NCBI GenBank assembly: GCA_016124945.1 | Contig: WGMT01000024.1 | Coordinates: 62,001 to 126,000, forward strand | DNA length: 64,000 nucleotides | Direction of reading: 5' to 3' | DNA from: a bacterium | Lineage (GTDB): Bacteria > Chloroflexota > Anaerolineae > Caldilineales > Caldilineaceae | In this document: positions 36,566 to 45,456 of the stretch, in pieces | How the letters are laid out: every line of letters starts with the position of its first letter | Position numbering within the stretch: position 1 is the first letter of the stretch | Made by a program: the position numbers and the translations under genes | Notes under the pieces: model-generated | What the model saw: only the letters and a program-made list of their open reading frames with translations | Databases searched by the model: none | What the model was told of the DNA's origin: nothing

Positions 36566-37714
36566 GTGATAAACAAATGTGTATTCTTTGCCAAGATTTG
36601 TCTTTTGATTGGTTTGGCTTTGTCCGTGGTTGGCTGTGACGCGGCATTGCTAGAGGACTTGACTGAGATCACCTACGAATCGTTTACGCAGCCCACATCA
36701 TCCCTACCTGAGCGGCCTGTCTACGTACTGGCCAACTTTCGCCGTGTGGCAGAAAGTCCATTCCCCCACGAACTCTACATCATTGATGGAGATACATGGC
36801 AGATCTGGAACAAAACACCACTGCTGCCAAATCGTGCCACGGAATTCAGCCGAGATCCGAAAGGGAGGATCTGGATTGGCTATGGTGGTGGGCCAGGTGA
36901 GGTCGGCAAGCATGTAGAGATCTACAGCCGAGAGGGCGTGTTGCTTAAGCGGCTGGAACCGTGCGTTGATCCCTATCGGGCTGTGACCTTTAGTGATACA
37001 ACTGCACTGATACCCTGCAATGAGAACGGTTTCTACGCCAGTGTTGCGTCGGTCGATCTTGAAACCCTGGAAGTGACGGCGACGCAGGAGATCCGCTTAG
37101 AAGACGAAACTTTCTTACTGGTCGCTTTAGGAAGTAATGGGGAAACGACGCTAATGTTGGGTGGCGGACAAAAACGAAGCAGTCATCTGGCTCTAGTTGA
37201 TATCGACTCATTGTCGATTCTAGCCGTGATCCCGACCAAAGGCCTGTCGCCAAGAGAAATGGAAGGTAACCAGGAACGGTACTTCTTGCCGAATGCAGCC
37301 AGCGTTACGACTGAGTATGGCGATCTTGCGGATCTCGACATACTGAATTTAACCGATCCCCCCACCTTGACAACCCAAGAACTACCGCAGCCATCGCCGC
37401 TTTGGTCAACGCTACACGACAATCAGTTGTATAGTTATCACAATGCGCATGTATTTACGCACAATCGAGCGTTGCGAGAACGTTATATTACGCGGTTGGA
37501 TGTAGTGACCGGAGAGACCGAAGAATGGCAGTTACCCAACAATTGGTCGGCTGAGGACATCGTCTGGTATGACGGTAAACTCCTGTTAACCCGCGCCGTT
37601 GGCTCACCAGACGAGGCAAAAGAGGACGGTCTCTATGCTTTCGATCTCGAAACCGGCGAGTTGACCCAACTCCTCTACATTCCCGGCGCCCGTCGTATCG
37701 TAGTGCCGGACTGA
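36566..37714 (+). CDS. Predicted lipoprotein, beta-propeller-like
   Basis: This 382-residue protein has a lipoprotein signal ('FFAKICLLIGLALSVVGC', Cys at about 24) and is probably anchored outside the membrane. The rest is rich in short beta-strand blocks with repeats such as 'LYIIDGDTWQIW', 'IWIGYGGGPGEVGKH', 'VEIYSREGVLLKR' and 'TRLDVVTGETEEW', which resemble propeller blades (6-bladed, NHL/TolB-like folds); this is inferred. GAGGT precedes GTG 36566. No enzyme motif is seen. Confidence 0.7.
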   Translation: MINKCVFFAKICLLIGLALSVVGCDAALLEDLTEITYESFTQPTSSLPERPVYVLANFRRVAESPFPHELYIIDGDTWQIWNKTPLLPNRATEFSRDPKGRIWIGYGGGPGEVGKHVEIYSREGVLLKRLEPCVDPYRAVTFSDTTALIPCNENGFYASVASVDLETLEVTATQEIRLEDETFLLVALGSNGETTLMLGGGQKRSSHLALVDIDSLSILAVIPTKGLSPREMEGNQERYFLPNAASVTTEYGDLADLDILNLTDPPTLTTQELPQPSPLWSTLHDNQLYSYHNAHVFTHNRALRERYITRLDVVTGETEEWQLPNNWSAEDIVWYDGKLLLTRAVGSPDEAKEDGLYAFDLETGELTQLLYIPGARRIVVPD

Positions 37715-37725
37715 TTACCGTCCAC

Positions 37726-37813
37726 AATAGAGCGCGGATCCAAGCGGAATGCCAGCAACACACTGTGACAAATCCGCTTGGATCCGCCCAATCCGCTCGC
37801 TCCGCGTTCTATC
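37726..37813. repeat. Fold-back element, AGAGCGCGGATC family
   Basis: GGATCCAAGCGGA (37736-37748) pairs perfectly with TCCGCTTGGATCC (37773-37785); flanking ATAGAGCGCGGA pairs with TCCGCGTTCTAT. Same terminal arms as 30485-30568. Confidence 0.75.
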
Positions 37814-37935
37814 CCCCATCGTTCTATTCTCTGCCTTCGCATTGACCATTTCCCCCGTTTTGCGCTACAGTGGATGCTTACAACCACCATTCATCCTGTC
37901 TGCCATCACCCTCCCCCCCACCCGCGAGGACCACC

Positions 37936-38352
37936 ATGAGCCGAGATCAAGTGAATTCCCTGTTGGCCGAGATCCGCCAGGTGCGTGAAGAGAGCCTCAT
38001 CCTCTGCGCCGATCTCACCGAAGCCGACTTCCACCAGCCCACCGAGATGCACCGCTGGGACGACGTGCGTCGTGTCCTGTTGCGTTTTGGCGAGCACATG
38101 CGTGAACATGCCAGCCAGATCGAGGGCATCCGCGCTGATCTGGATCGATCCCCTACGCCGCCGCAGCGCATGTTGGCCGAAGCTGAATTGGTTTGGGGCA
38201 AGCTGCTGGCCGCCACCGTCAACCTCAGCGACGAAGACCTCGACGCCGTCCCCGCCAGCGGCGGCTGGACATTGCGCCAAGCGTTGGAACATCTGGCGCA
38301 GGGCGAACGCAACTACCAGGCGGCGATCCGTCGCGCCAAAGAATTGATGTAA
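37936..38352 (+). CDS. DinB-family protein
   Basis: This 138-residue four-helix-bundle protein fits the DinB/YfiT superfamily. Helix 1 is 'VNSLLAEIRQVREESLILCA', followed by 'HRWDDVRRVLLRFGEHMREH' and the C-terminal 'WTLRQALEHLAQGERNYQAA', whose W-(T/S)-x-R-(E/Q)-x-(L)-x-H pattern is typical. Histidines in these helices could hold a metal. Members act as thiol transferases or stress proteins; the role here is unknown. The start ATG 37936 has GAGGACC upstream. The next gene starts 14 bases after its stop, so they are cotranscribed. Confidence 0.85.
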   Translation: MSRDQVNSLLAEIRQVREESLILCADLTEADFHQPTEMHRWDDVRRVLLRFGEHMREHASQIEGIRADLDRSPTPPQRMLAEAELVWGKLLAATVNLSDEDLDAVPASGGWTLRQALEHLAQGERNYQAAIRRAKELM

Positions 38353-38366
38353 GAAGGAAATCACGC

Positions 38367-39614
38367 ATGAACATCCCAGAAATTGTGGCGCCGGAGAAGG
38401 CTGGTTTTTCGTCGAAACGCATGGAACGCATTGACGCGCTCCAGCGCCGCTACGTCGACGACGGCCACATCGCCGGCACCAGCAGCCTCGTCTATCGCAA
38501 AGGACACATCGTCCATGCGTCGGCGCATGGTCACCGCGACCGCGAGGCCGGCGCGCCGATGACGCTGGACACGATCCTGCGCATATATTCCATGACCAAA
38601 CCAATCACCACGGTGGCGGCGTTGATGTTGATGGAGGAAGGCGCATTTCTGCTCAACGACCCCATAGCCAAATACCTGCCCGCCTTCGAGGACGCACAGG
38701 TCTACGCCGGCGCAGACGTCAACGGTCCGCTGTTGGTGAAGCCTGAAAGGCCCCCAACCATCCAGGATCTCATGCGTCACACGGCGGGGCTGAGCTATGG
38801 ATGGTTCCAGGATTCGCCGGTGGAAGAAATGTACCGTCTCAGCGCCGACGAACGGCTGGGTTGCTCTCTGGAACAGGCCATCGACAGCCTGGCGCGGCTG
38901 CCGCTGCTCTTCCACCCTGGCACGGCCTGGCGCTACGGCGTCGCCACCGACGTCCTCGGGCGGCTGGTGGAGGTGATTTCCGGCTTGCCGCTAGACGAGT
39001 TCTTTCGCCGGCACATCTTTGCACCGCTGAGGATGAACGAAACCGGCTTTCACGTGCCCGAAGATCAGCACCATCGCTTCGCCTCGATGTACAGCATCTT
39101 CGAGGAACTGAAGTTCGGCGCCGACCTGAGCGGCCTGCCCGCCCATCCGCCGCTGCACCTGTTGCAGGCGGCCAATGACAACCCCTACCTGCAACCGCCT
39201 GTCCTCCTGTCGGGTGGTGGTGGATTGGTGTCGACATTGGCCGACTATCTGCGCTTCGCCCAGATGCTGCTCAACGGCGGCGTACTCGACGGCGTGCGCA
39301 TCCTTGGCCGCAAGACGGTGGAACTGATGAGCATCAACCACCTGCCATCGTCGCTTGTGCCCATCGGCATCGGCGTCAACCGCTCACACGGCTTCGGCTT
39401 TGGCCTGGGCGTCAGCGTCCTCGTGGACCTGGCGGCGTCGGCCCTGCCTGGCTCGCTGGGCAACTACGGCTGGAGCGGCGCCGCCGGCACCCGCTTCTGG
39501 ATCGACCCACAAGAAGAACTCATCGGCCTCTTCGCCATGCAGATGATGCCCAGCGATTTCTACCCGATTCAGACGGAGTATCGTGTCGCCGTCTACCAGG
39601 CGTTGGAGCGTTGA
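38367..39614 (+). CDS. Serine hydrolase, class C beta-lactamase-like
   Basis: This 415-residue protein belongs to the beta-lactamase/D-Ala-D-Ala carboxypeptidase-like serine hydrolases. The S-x-x-K motif is 'YSMTKPITTVAALMLMEEG' at about residue 75, the 'WRYGVATDVLGRLVEVISG' region gives the Y-x-N-like second motif, and 'GWSGAAGTRFWIDPQ' stands for the late H/K-T-G-like block. There is no signal peptide, so it is probably cytoplasmic, more like an esterase or peptidase than a resistance enzyme. AAGAAGG precedes ATG 38367. The last codons and stop lie in the 8-base repeat that follows. Confidence 0.9.
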   Translation: MNIPEIVAPEKAGFSSKRMERIDALQRRYVDDGHIAGTSSLVYRKGHIVHASAHGHRDREAGAPMTLDTILRIYSMTKPITTVAALMLMEEGAFLLNDPIAKYLPAFEDAQVYAGADVNGPLLVKPERPPTIQDLMRHTAGLSYGWFQDSPVEEMYRLSADERLGCSLEQAIDSLARLPLLFHPGTAWRYGVATDVLGRLVEVISGLPLDEFFRRHIFAPLRMNETGFHVPEDQHHRFASMYSIFEELKFGADLSGLPAHPPLHLLQAANDNPYLQPPVLLSGGGGLVSTLADYLRFAQMLLNGGVLDGVRILGRKTVELMSINHLPSSLVPIGIGVNRSHGFGFGLGVSVLVDLAASALPGSLGNYGWSGAAGTRFWIDPQEELIGLFAMQMMPSDFYPIQTEYRVAVYQALER

Positions 39615-39764
39615 AGCGTTGGAGCGTTGAAGCGTTGAAGCGTTGGAGCGTTGGAACGTTGAAGCGTTGAAACGTTGAAACGTTGGAACGCTCTAACGCT
39701 CTAACGCTCTAACGCTCTAACGTTCCAACGTTCCAACGCTCCAACGCTCTACCGCTCCAACGCT
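39601..39764. repeat. Inverted array of 8-base CGTTGGAA units
   Basis: Eleven units of the form CGTTGRAR (39601-39688) are followed by nine of the form CGYTCYAA (39689-39760), which are their complements, giving a stem of roughly 75 bp. It begins inside the end of the serine hydrolase gene and finishes six bases before the Crp start codon. Confidence 0.92.
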
Positions 39765-39769
39765 TACCT

Positions 39770-40426
39770 ATGCCCACACTCGACGATCTCTACGCCGCCT
39801 ATCCAATGCTCTCCCGCCTATCTGCATCGTTGCGCGAGACGTTGGCGCACAACGCCCAGCGCATTGCCGCACCCGCGGGGACGGTCCTCTTTGATGTGGA
39901 CGCGCCCTGCTCGCTCTTTCTGCTGGTGACGAGTGGTTCGGTGCGGGTTTTTCGGCCTGGGGAAGAACGGGAAATCTACCTTTACAGCGTCGATCGCGGC
40001 CAGAGTTGCATCCTTACGGTGAGCTGCCTGCTGGGGAACAATGTCTACCCGGCTCGCGGCGTTGTCGAGGAAGACGTGGTGGGCTACGTCCTTGCGCGGC
40101 CGATCTTCGCCGAACTGTTGGATCGCTCGGCAGATTTTCGTCATCTAATTTTCGATCTCTTCGGCGAACGCATAACCAGCCTCATGACTCTAATCGAAGA
40201 GATCGCCTTTCGTCGCCTCGATCAACGGCTGGCGGCGCTGCTGGCCGAGCGTCCCGCCGTCCTCGAAACCACGCACCAGCAGATCGCCAACGAACTGGGC
40301 AGCGTGCGCGAAGTCGTCAGCCGCATCCTCAAACAATTTGAGAAACAAGGATGGGTCCACCTTGAACGGGGCATCATCCGTATCAAGGATCGCGCCGCGC
40401 TGCGCCACTTCGCACAACCCCTGTAG
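39770..40426 (+). CDS. Crp/Fnr-family transcription regulator
   Basis: This 218-residue protein has an N-terminal cyclic-nucleotide-binding-type beta-barrel (about residues 20-115: 'RIAAPAGTVLFDVDAPCSLF', 'SGSVRVFRPGEEREIYLY') and a C-terminal winged helix ('THQQIANELGSVREVVSRIL', then 'GIIRIKD'). The recognition helix S-x-R-E-x-V-S-R is the Crp/Fnr signature. The N-terminal cysteine set of Fnr is absent; a pair 'SCILTVSCLLG' is at the place where some family members sense redox, but this is inferred. No ribosome site is visible before ATG 39770, because the hairpin array fills the leader. Confidence 0.9.
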   Translation: MPTLDDLYAAYPMLSRLSASLRETLAHNAQRIAAPAGTVLFDVDAPCSLFLLVTSGSVRVFRPGEEREIYLYSVDRGQSCILTVSCLLGNNVYPARGVVEEDVVGYVLARPIFAELLDRSADFRHLIFDLFGERITSLMTLIEEIAFRRLDQRLAALLAERPAVLETTHQQIANELGSVREVVSRILKQFEKQGWVHLERGIIRIKDRAALRHFAQPL

Positions 40427-40437
40427 AGGAAACTTAC

Positions 40438-40630
40438 AGCAGAATTGATCCACGAAGCCACACGAAGATACACGAAGCAGAAAAGAAGAAGAGGGACACG
40501 GATTACACGGATTTTTAGGATTCCAGAGCAGAAAAACTTCAGTTTGGAATATCTGCAAGACAATTCTCAAATCTGAAAAATCCTGTGAATCCGTGTAATC
40601 CGTGTCCTTCTTCTTCTGTCTCCGTGCGTC
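40438..40630. repeat. Fold-back element, ACGGATTACACGGATTT family
   Basis: GGACACGGATTACACGGATTT (about 40494-40514) pairs with AATCCGTGTAATCCGTGTCC (about 40587-40607), with AGAAGAAG/CTTCTTCT outside and a CCACGAAGCCACACGAAGAT run at the left. It fills the gap between the Crp and DUF2892 genes; no gene is seen here. Confidence 0.8.
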
Positions 40631-40750
40631 TTCAACGTTCAACCCTTCCTCTGCGTGACTCCAGTCACCGACAAGCCGTGTGTCCCCGTGCTATGGTGTA
40701 ATCATCGACAGCAAATGATTCCACATAGCACACACAAGGGGAAAATCACC

Positions 40751-40933
40751 ATGACAATCAACGTTGGTTCAACGGATCGCTGGCTTCGCATCGTCCTGGG
40801 TTTCGTCGTCATTGCCCTCGGCTTCTACTTCCAGAGTTGGTGGGGCGCGCTGGGCATCATCCTCATCGCCACGGGCGTGATCCGTTTCTGTCCGCTCTAC
40901 TTCCCATTCAAGATCAACACGGCGAAGAAGTAG
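40751..40933 (+). CDS. DUF2892 small inner-membrane protein
   Basis: This 60-residue protein matches the DUF2892/YgaP-like transmembrane family: 'MTINVGSTDRWLRIVLGFVV' leads into the first helix and a second helix 'GALGIILIATGVIRFCPLY' contains the conserved 'R-F-C-P-x-Y' end. It should be an integral membrane protein of unknown function. An upstream start at 40655 is open but has no ribosome site; ATG 40751 is chosen because the conserved start of the family begins there. Confidence 0.85.
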   Translation: MTINVGSTDRWLRIVLGFVVIALGFYFQSWWGALGIILIATGVIRFCPLYFPFKINTAKK

Positions 40934-41158
40934 GGATTGGGGGACTGGGGATTAGGGACTGGGGACTGGGTGGAGTAATTTTGCTGTTTAGTGGTACAAA
41001 TCGGGGTGTACAAGCGATTAGGGGATTTCAGATCGTGTACACGATCTGAAATCCCCTAGTCCCCCAATCGCTTATTCTCTACTCAACGATGCCACTACCC
41101 AATAGCACATCATGATCCTCCGCCTGGTCGCCAGTCCCTAATCCCCAGTCCCCACTCC
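40934..41158. repeat. Nested fold-back of GGGACTGGGGATT units with perfect 38-base palindrome
   Basis: GGGGACTGGGGATTAGGGACT (left) pairs with AGTCCCTAATCCCCAGTCCCC (right, near 41135). In the middle, AGGGGATTTCAGATCGTGT and its complement form a perfect 38-base palindrome at 41020-41057. No gene is seen here. Confidence 0.85.
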
Positions 41159-42178
41159 CTACCCCCACATCAGCGCCACGCCTGTATACGTCTCCGGCTG
41201 GCGGAAAAGACCTTCGTAGCCGGTTTGAATTTCGTGGGGCGGCAGGCGGTGTGAGATCAGCGGATCGACGTGGAGGATGCCGCGTTGGATCCAGTCGAAG
41301 ATCGTCTCCTGTTTGCTATATTGCGAAATGTGGTTGCCGGCATCGGGGTACATGGGCACCTGCCACTCCAGCGCGCCGCGCACGGTGATGAAGCGCAGGT
41401 GGATGTCGGCCAGAATCTCGGTGAGATCGCCCTGGATCGGCGTGCGCGGCGTGCCCAGGATGATCACCTGGCCGTAGCGGGCCGTCGCCCGCAGCGCCTG
41501 CCCCACCACCGCGCTATGACCGACGGCATCGACGGTAATATCCACACCCTGGCCGCCGGTCTGATCCAGGATGAACTGCTGCACTTCCTCTTCGCTGCCG
41601 CCCACTGTCTGCTGAATACCGCAGCGTTCGGCCAACGCCCGCCGCGACGCCACCGGATCCACGCCGATGACACGGCAACCACGGATGCCGAACATCTGCC
41701 CCGCCAGATTGCCCACCAACCCCAACCCGAAGATCGCCACCGTGCGCGCCTTGTGTAGATCGGCCACAATGGGTGCAGTCATCGCCACGCCGACCATGCG
41801 TGAGGCAGCAGCCGTCACCGAATCCATGCCGTCGGGGACACGGACGGCGAGCCGATCCTGGTTATAGCGGATCACCGAGCCATGTTTGCCATAGGTGAAG
41901 ACCCGATCCCCAGGCGCAACGCGGGTCACATTCGCGCCCACTTCTCGCACAATCCCCACATTCGCATAGCCAGATTGGAAGGGAAAGGTACACCACTGCC
42001 CAGGCTGGAAAGCGCGCGGCTCGCGCCCGGTGTAGATGGAAAGCTCAGTGCCGGTGCTGATAAAGGTCACTTCGGTATCGACGATCAACTCGTTGAAGCC
42101 CAGCGGCGCATCAGACAATTCCACGGGCTGCACTGCTACATCGTGCGGGCCGGCGACCACGACTTGTTGCGCGTTCAC
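41159..42178 (-). CDS. Medium-chain dehydrogenase/reductase
   Basis: This 339-residue MDR protein has the N-terminal barrel ('TFISTGTELSIYTGREPRAF', 'FQSGYANVGIVREVGAN') and a Rossmann fold ('VAIFGLGLVGNLAGQMFG'). The catalytic-zinc Cys and the G-H-E pattern are not present; instead 'ISTGTELSIY' resembles the zinc-lacking or BchC-like branch. It probably reduces or oxidises a sugar-related or similar substrate; not assigned. A GTG start at 42178 with AAGGAG just before it is preferred; ATG 42193 is the alternative. It reads leftward from the gap before the enolase-family gene. Confidence 0.82.
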   Translation of the reverse strand: MNAQQVVVAGPHDVAVQPVELSDAPLGFNELIVDTEVTFISTGTELSIYTGREPRAFQPGQWCTFPFQSGYANVGIVREVGANVTRVAPGDRVFTYGKHGSVIRYNQDRLAVRVPDGMDSVTAAASRMVGVAMTAPIVADLHKARTVAIFGLGLVGNLAGQMFGIRGCRVIGVDPVASRRALAERCGIQQTVGGSEEEVQQFILDQTGGQGVDITVDAVGHSAVVGQALRATARYGQVIILGTPRTPIQGDLTEILADIHLRFITVRGALEWQVPMYPDAGNHISQYSKQETIFDWIQRGILHVDPLISHRLPPHEIQTGYEGLFRQPETYTGVALMWG

Positions 42179-42299
42179 AGGATTCTCCTTCATCTTTGAT
42201 GGGAAACGCATCAGTTAATGGGAAACGCATCGGGTGATGGGAAAAGAAGGGGATGCCACTAAATTGCACTGCTTTTCAACTATATCACAGCCGTTGAGG

Positions 42300-42390
42300 C
42301 AGAGAAGAGATCCACAGATTACAGGGATTCAAAGGATTCAGAGATTTGATTCTGGAAATCCTTCCAATCCGTAGATCCCTGATGTCTGTC
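42300..42390. repeat. Fold-back element, GATTACAGGGATTC family
   Basis: GATCCACAGATTACAGGGATT and AAGGATTCAGAGATTTG (left) pair imperfectly with AAATCCTTCCAATCCGTAG then ATCCCTGATG (right). It lies between the divergent MDR and enolase-family genes. Confidence 0.5.
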
Positions 42391-42488
42391 CATAGTCCAT
42401 GCCGCAAGAATTGGTTGATTGGCAAGGATAGTGTCATAATGACTTGTTGTTTGCGTCTACTGGAAGCCGTTTCCACAAAGGACCCGCC

Positions 42489-43628
42489 ATGAAGATCACA
42501 TCCCTAACGCCAATCGTCGTGCAGGTGAACCGCCGCGGTGATTGGGTCTTTGTGCAGATCGAGACCGACGACGGGATCACCGGCGTCGGCGAAGCTAGCC
42601 ACAGCAGCAACGACGCCCTCTGCCTCAACGTGCTGGCCCAATTCGCCGAGCAGTTGACCGGCCAGGACCCGCTGCACATTGCCGCCATCCGCCAATCGTT
42701 GCGCAAGTCGGACGGTGGGCGCGTCTACAACACCGCATTGAGCGCCGTCGAGCAGGCATTGTGGGACATCCTCGGCCAATATTTGGAGGTGCCTGTCCAC
42801 GTGCTCTTTGGCGGCGCCATGCGCGACCGCATCCGCCTCTACGCCAACATCAATCGCCACGTCAACGAGCGTACGCCGGAAGGCTTTGCCCGTGCCGCGG
42901 TTCAGGCAGCGGAACAGGGTTTCACCGCCATCAAGCTGGCGCCGTTCGACGAACTGCGCCCCGGCGATCACATTCGTACCGGCTCCAAAGCCACCTGGCG
43001 GCCCGGCGTGGAACGAGTCCGCGCCGTGCGCCGCGCCATCGGTGACGGTGTCGAGCTGGCGGTAGACTGTCACAGCCGCATGGATCGGGCCGAAGCGCTG
43101 GTGATCGCCGACGAATTGGCCGACTGCAACCTCTTCTGGTTCGAAGAGCCCGTCCACCACACCCAACCCGACGACCTGCGCATGATCACCGAGAACGTCT
43201 CCATGCCCACGGCATCGGCAGAGAGCATCTTCGGCATCGAGGGCTTTCGTCCCTTCCTCAACCAGCGCACCGTCGACGCCATCATGCCCGACGTCAAACA
43301 TTGTGGCGGCATCCTCGAACTCACCGAAATCGCCGCGGCGGCGCGCATGAACCGTGTCCTCGTGGCGCCGCACAACCCCGCCGGTCCCCTCTCCACAGCG
43401 GCGACGGCACAGGTCGCCTGTACGTGGAGCAACTTCTACATTCTCGAATATGCCTGGGGCGAAGTAGACTGGCGCGCCGATCTGCTCGATCCCGTCGAAC
43501 GCATTGAGGACGGCTACCTCGTCCTTTCACACGAGCCGGGATTGGGCCATCGCCTCAACCCCGACGTCGTCGCCGCCCATGGCAAGACGCAGGCCGGCGC
43601 GGGGGATACGTCGAAGGTTGTGTTTTAG
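42489..43628 (+). CDS. Enolase-superfamily sugar-acid dehydratase (mandelate racemase group)
   Basis: This 379-residue protein has the enolase fold. The N-terminal cap includes '[20 protein letters not shown]', and the barrel carries the metal ligands in '[17 protein letters not shown]' (Asp), '[11 protein letters not shown]' (Glu) and '[14 protein letters not shown]' (Glu), with a late His in '[16 protein letters not shown]'. This H-N-P-A-G-P block is typical of galactonate/gluconate-type dehydratases, so a sugar-acid dehydratase is likely; the exact sugar is unknown. AAAGGAC precedes ATG 42489. It is close to rhaA and rhaB but separated by a terminator. Confidence 0.88.
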   Translation: MKITSLTPIVVQVNRRGDWVFVQIETDDGITGVGEASHSSNDALCLNVLAQFAEQLTGQDPLHIAAIRQSLRKSDGGRVYNTALSAVEQALWDILGQYLEVPVHVLFGGAMRDRIRLYANINRHVNERTPEGFARAAVQAAEQGFTAIKLAPFDELRPGDHIRTGSKATWRPGVERVRAVRRAIGDGVELAVDCHSRMDRAEALVIADELADCNLFWFEEPVHHTQPDDLRMITENVSMPTASAESIFGIEGFRPFLNQRTVDAIMPDVKHCGGILELTEIAAAARMNRVLVAPHNPAGPLSTAATAQVACTWSNFYILEYAWGEVDWRADLLDPVERIEDGYLVLSHEPGLGHRLNPDVVAAHGKTQAGAGDTSKVVF

Positions 43629-43638
43629 CAGGACAAAT

Positions 43639-43681
43639 AAAAATGCCTCGTCGGTCACATTGCAACCGACGAGGCATTTTT
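43639..43681. terminator. Bidirectional terminator after the dehydratase gene
   Basis: AAAAATGCCTCGTCGGT (43639-43655) pairs perfectly with ACCGACGAGGCATTTTT (43665-43681), nine-base loop, with a T run on both sides. It can end both the dehydratase gene and leftward transcription of tRNA-Pro. Confidence 0.92.
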
Positions 43682-43693
43682 ATTTTTGAGTGG

Positions 43694-43767
43694 TCGGGGA
43701 GAGAGGATTCGAACCTCCGACCTCATCGACCCGAACGATGCGCGCTACCGAGCTGCGCTACTCCCCG
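43694..43767 (-). tRNA. tRNA-Pro (anticodon CGG)
   Basis: Read leftward: acceptor CGGGGAG/CTCCCCG, D arm start TAGCGCAGC, anticodon stem CATCG/CGATG around loop TTCGGGT (anticodon CGG), and T loop TTCGAAT. Length 74. CCA is not encoded. Confidence 0.93.
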
Positions 43768-43779
43768 ACAACGAAAATT

Positions 43780-43808
43780 AGTATACACCCCGCGCCCCCA
43801 AAAATCAA
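43780..43808 (-). promoter_or_regulatory. Sigma-70-type promoter of tRNA-Pro
   Basis: On the minus strand TTGATT (43803-43808) and TATACT (43780-43785) are 17 bases apart and end 12 bases before the tRNA. Confidence 0.75.
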
Positions 43809-43834
43809 AACGCGCCGCACCTGAACTATGTCAG

Positions 43835-43937
43835 GATGGAACGCGGATTTGGCGGATTGAGCGGACCAAACGGATTCTTCTCAAATTTCTGGAAAATCCG
43901 TCTGATCTGCCAAATCCGCTCAATCCGCGTTCTATCC
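43835..43937. repeat. Fold-back element, GAACGCGGATTTGGCGGAT family
   Basis: GGATGGAACGCGGATTTGGC (left) and its imperfect complement ending CCGCGTTCTATCC (right) pair, with GCGGA blocks in tandem. Same terminal arms as 30485 and 37726. Confidence 0.75.
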
Positions 43938-44039
43938 CTACGCGTGCCATCCCTCTGATTTTGGGGTAAAATACTCCCCAAACGCACCATCCACCCCACA
44001 TCCATCCGCACCCACTGAAACCCACTGAAGAGGAACGAC

Positions 44040-45326
44040 ATGGCCCATTCACCCTACAAACAACCGTCCACCAAGCAGATCGAGGACGCCTACGCTCTCG
44101 CCAAAGAACGCTACGCCGCTCTCGGCGTCGATGCCGACAACGCCATCAACATCCTTTCCACCATCCCCATCAGCCTGCACTGCTGGCAAGGGGACGATGT
44201 CGGCGGCTTCGAGGACCCCGAACGCGGTCTCAGTGGCGGCATCATGGCCACGGGGAACTACCGGGGCAAGGCGCGTTCCATTGCCGAACTGCGCGCCGAC
44301 CTGGATCGGGCCTACAGCCTCATCCCCGGCGACCACCGCCTGAATCTGCATGCCATCTATCTCGACACCGACCAAAAGGTGGCGCGTAACGAGATCCAGC
44401 CCGAACACTTTGCCGGTTGGGTGGAATGGGCCAAGGCCGGTAACCACGGCATCGACTTCAACCCGACGCTCTTCTCCCATCCCCTGGCCGATGACGGTTT
44501 TACGCTGGCCTCCTACGATGCGGGCATTCGCCAATTCTGGATCGAACACTGTATCGCCTGCCGCGAGATTGGCGCCTACTTTGGCAAGGAATTGGGCACA
44601 CCCAGCATCACCAACGTCTGGATTCCCGATGGGTTTAAGGACACACCTGTGGATCGGGGCACACCCCGCCTGCTCCTCAAGGAATCGCTGGACAAGGTCT
44701 TCGAGAAGCCGTTGGATCCGGCGCACAACCGCGACGCCGTGGAAAGCAAACTCTTCGGCCTGGGCGCCGAAAGCTACACCGTCGGCTCACACGAGTTTTA
44801 CCTGGGCTACGCCGTGGCCAATCAGAAGATCCTCTGCCTCGACGCCGGTCACTTCCACCCCACCGAGACGATTTCCGACAAGATCTCGGCGGTGCTCACC
44901 TTCCTCGACGAGATTCTGCTTCACGTCAGCCGCGGCGTGCGCTGGGACAGCGATCACGTGGTGACGCTGAGTGACGATCTGCGCGCCATCACCGAAGAGA
45001 TCGTGCGTGGCGGCTACATCGGCCGCGTCCACATCGGGCTGGATTTCTTCGACGCCAGCATCAACCGCATCGCCGCCTGGAGCATCGGTACCCGCAATGC
45101 CCTGCGCGGTCTGCTCCTCGGCCTACTCGAACCCCACGATCACCTGCGCGAACTCGAACGCAACGGCGACTACACCGCCCGCCTCGCCCTTCTCGAAGAG
45201 CTCAAGGGCCTCCCCTTCGGCGCCGTGTGGGATTACCACTGTCTGCGCCAGGAAGTGCCGGTGGGGATCGCGTATCTGAATGAGATTCGCGGATACGAAG
45301 AGAGCGTTCTATCGAAGCGTGGGTAG
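44040..45326 (+). CDS. rhaA: L-rhamnose isomerase
   Basis: This 428-residue enzyme converts L-rhamnose to L-rhamnulose in the cytoplasm. The match to the E. coli family is direct: '[20 protein letters not shown]' near residue 45, '[11 protein letters not shown]', '[12 protein letters not shown]', '[10 protein letters not shown]', '[19 protein letters not shown]', '[11 protein letters not shown]' and '[18 protein letters not shown]'. The metal-binding Glu, Asp and His residues of the isomerase sit in the '[11 protein letters not shown]', 'LDAGHFHP' and '[12 protein letters not shown]' blocks. GAGGAACG precedes ATG 44040. rhaB follows 130 bases later beyond a fold-back. Confidence 0.97.
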   Translation: MAHSPYKQPSTKQIEDAYALAKERYAALGVDADNAINILSTIPISLHCWQGDDVGGFEDPERGLSGGIMATGNYRGKARSIAELRADLDRAYSLIPGDHRLNLHAIYLDTDQKVARNEIQPEHFAGWVEWAKAGNHGIDFNPTLFSHPLADDGFTLASYDAGIRQFWIEHCIACREIGAYFGKELGTPSITNVWIPDGFKDTPVDRGTPRLLLKESLDKVFEKPLDPAHNRDAVESKLFGLGAESYTVGSHEFYLGYAVANQKILCLDAGHFHPTETISDKISAVLTFLDEILLHVSRGVRWDSDHVVTLSDDLRAITEEIVRGGYIGRVHIGLDFFDASINRIAAWSIGTRNALRGLLLGLLEPHDHLRELERNGDYTARLALLEELKGLPFGAVWDYHCLRQEVPVGIAYLNEIRGYEESVLSKRG

Positions 45327-45340
45327 TTCTGATCAGTGAG

Positions 45341-45424
45341 ATTGGGCGATTAAGCGATTAGGAGATTCCCAGAGAAGATCGTCTACACGATCCCCAATCC
45401 CCTAATCGCCCAATCTCTTCTCCT
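45341..45424. repeat. Fold-back of GATTGGGCGATTAAGCGATT units
   Basis: GATTGGGCGATTAAGCGATT (left) pairs with AATCCCCTAATCGCCCAATC (right), with an AGATCGTCTACACGATC stem inside. It separates rhaA from rhaB. Confidence 0.7.
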
Positions 45425-45456
45425 CGAATCATCATCCCAATCAAGAGGATTCTCAC

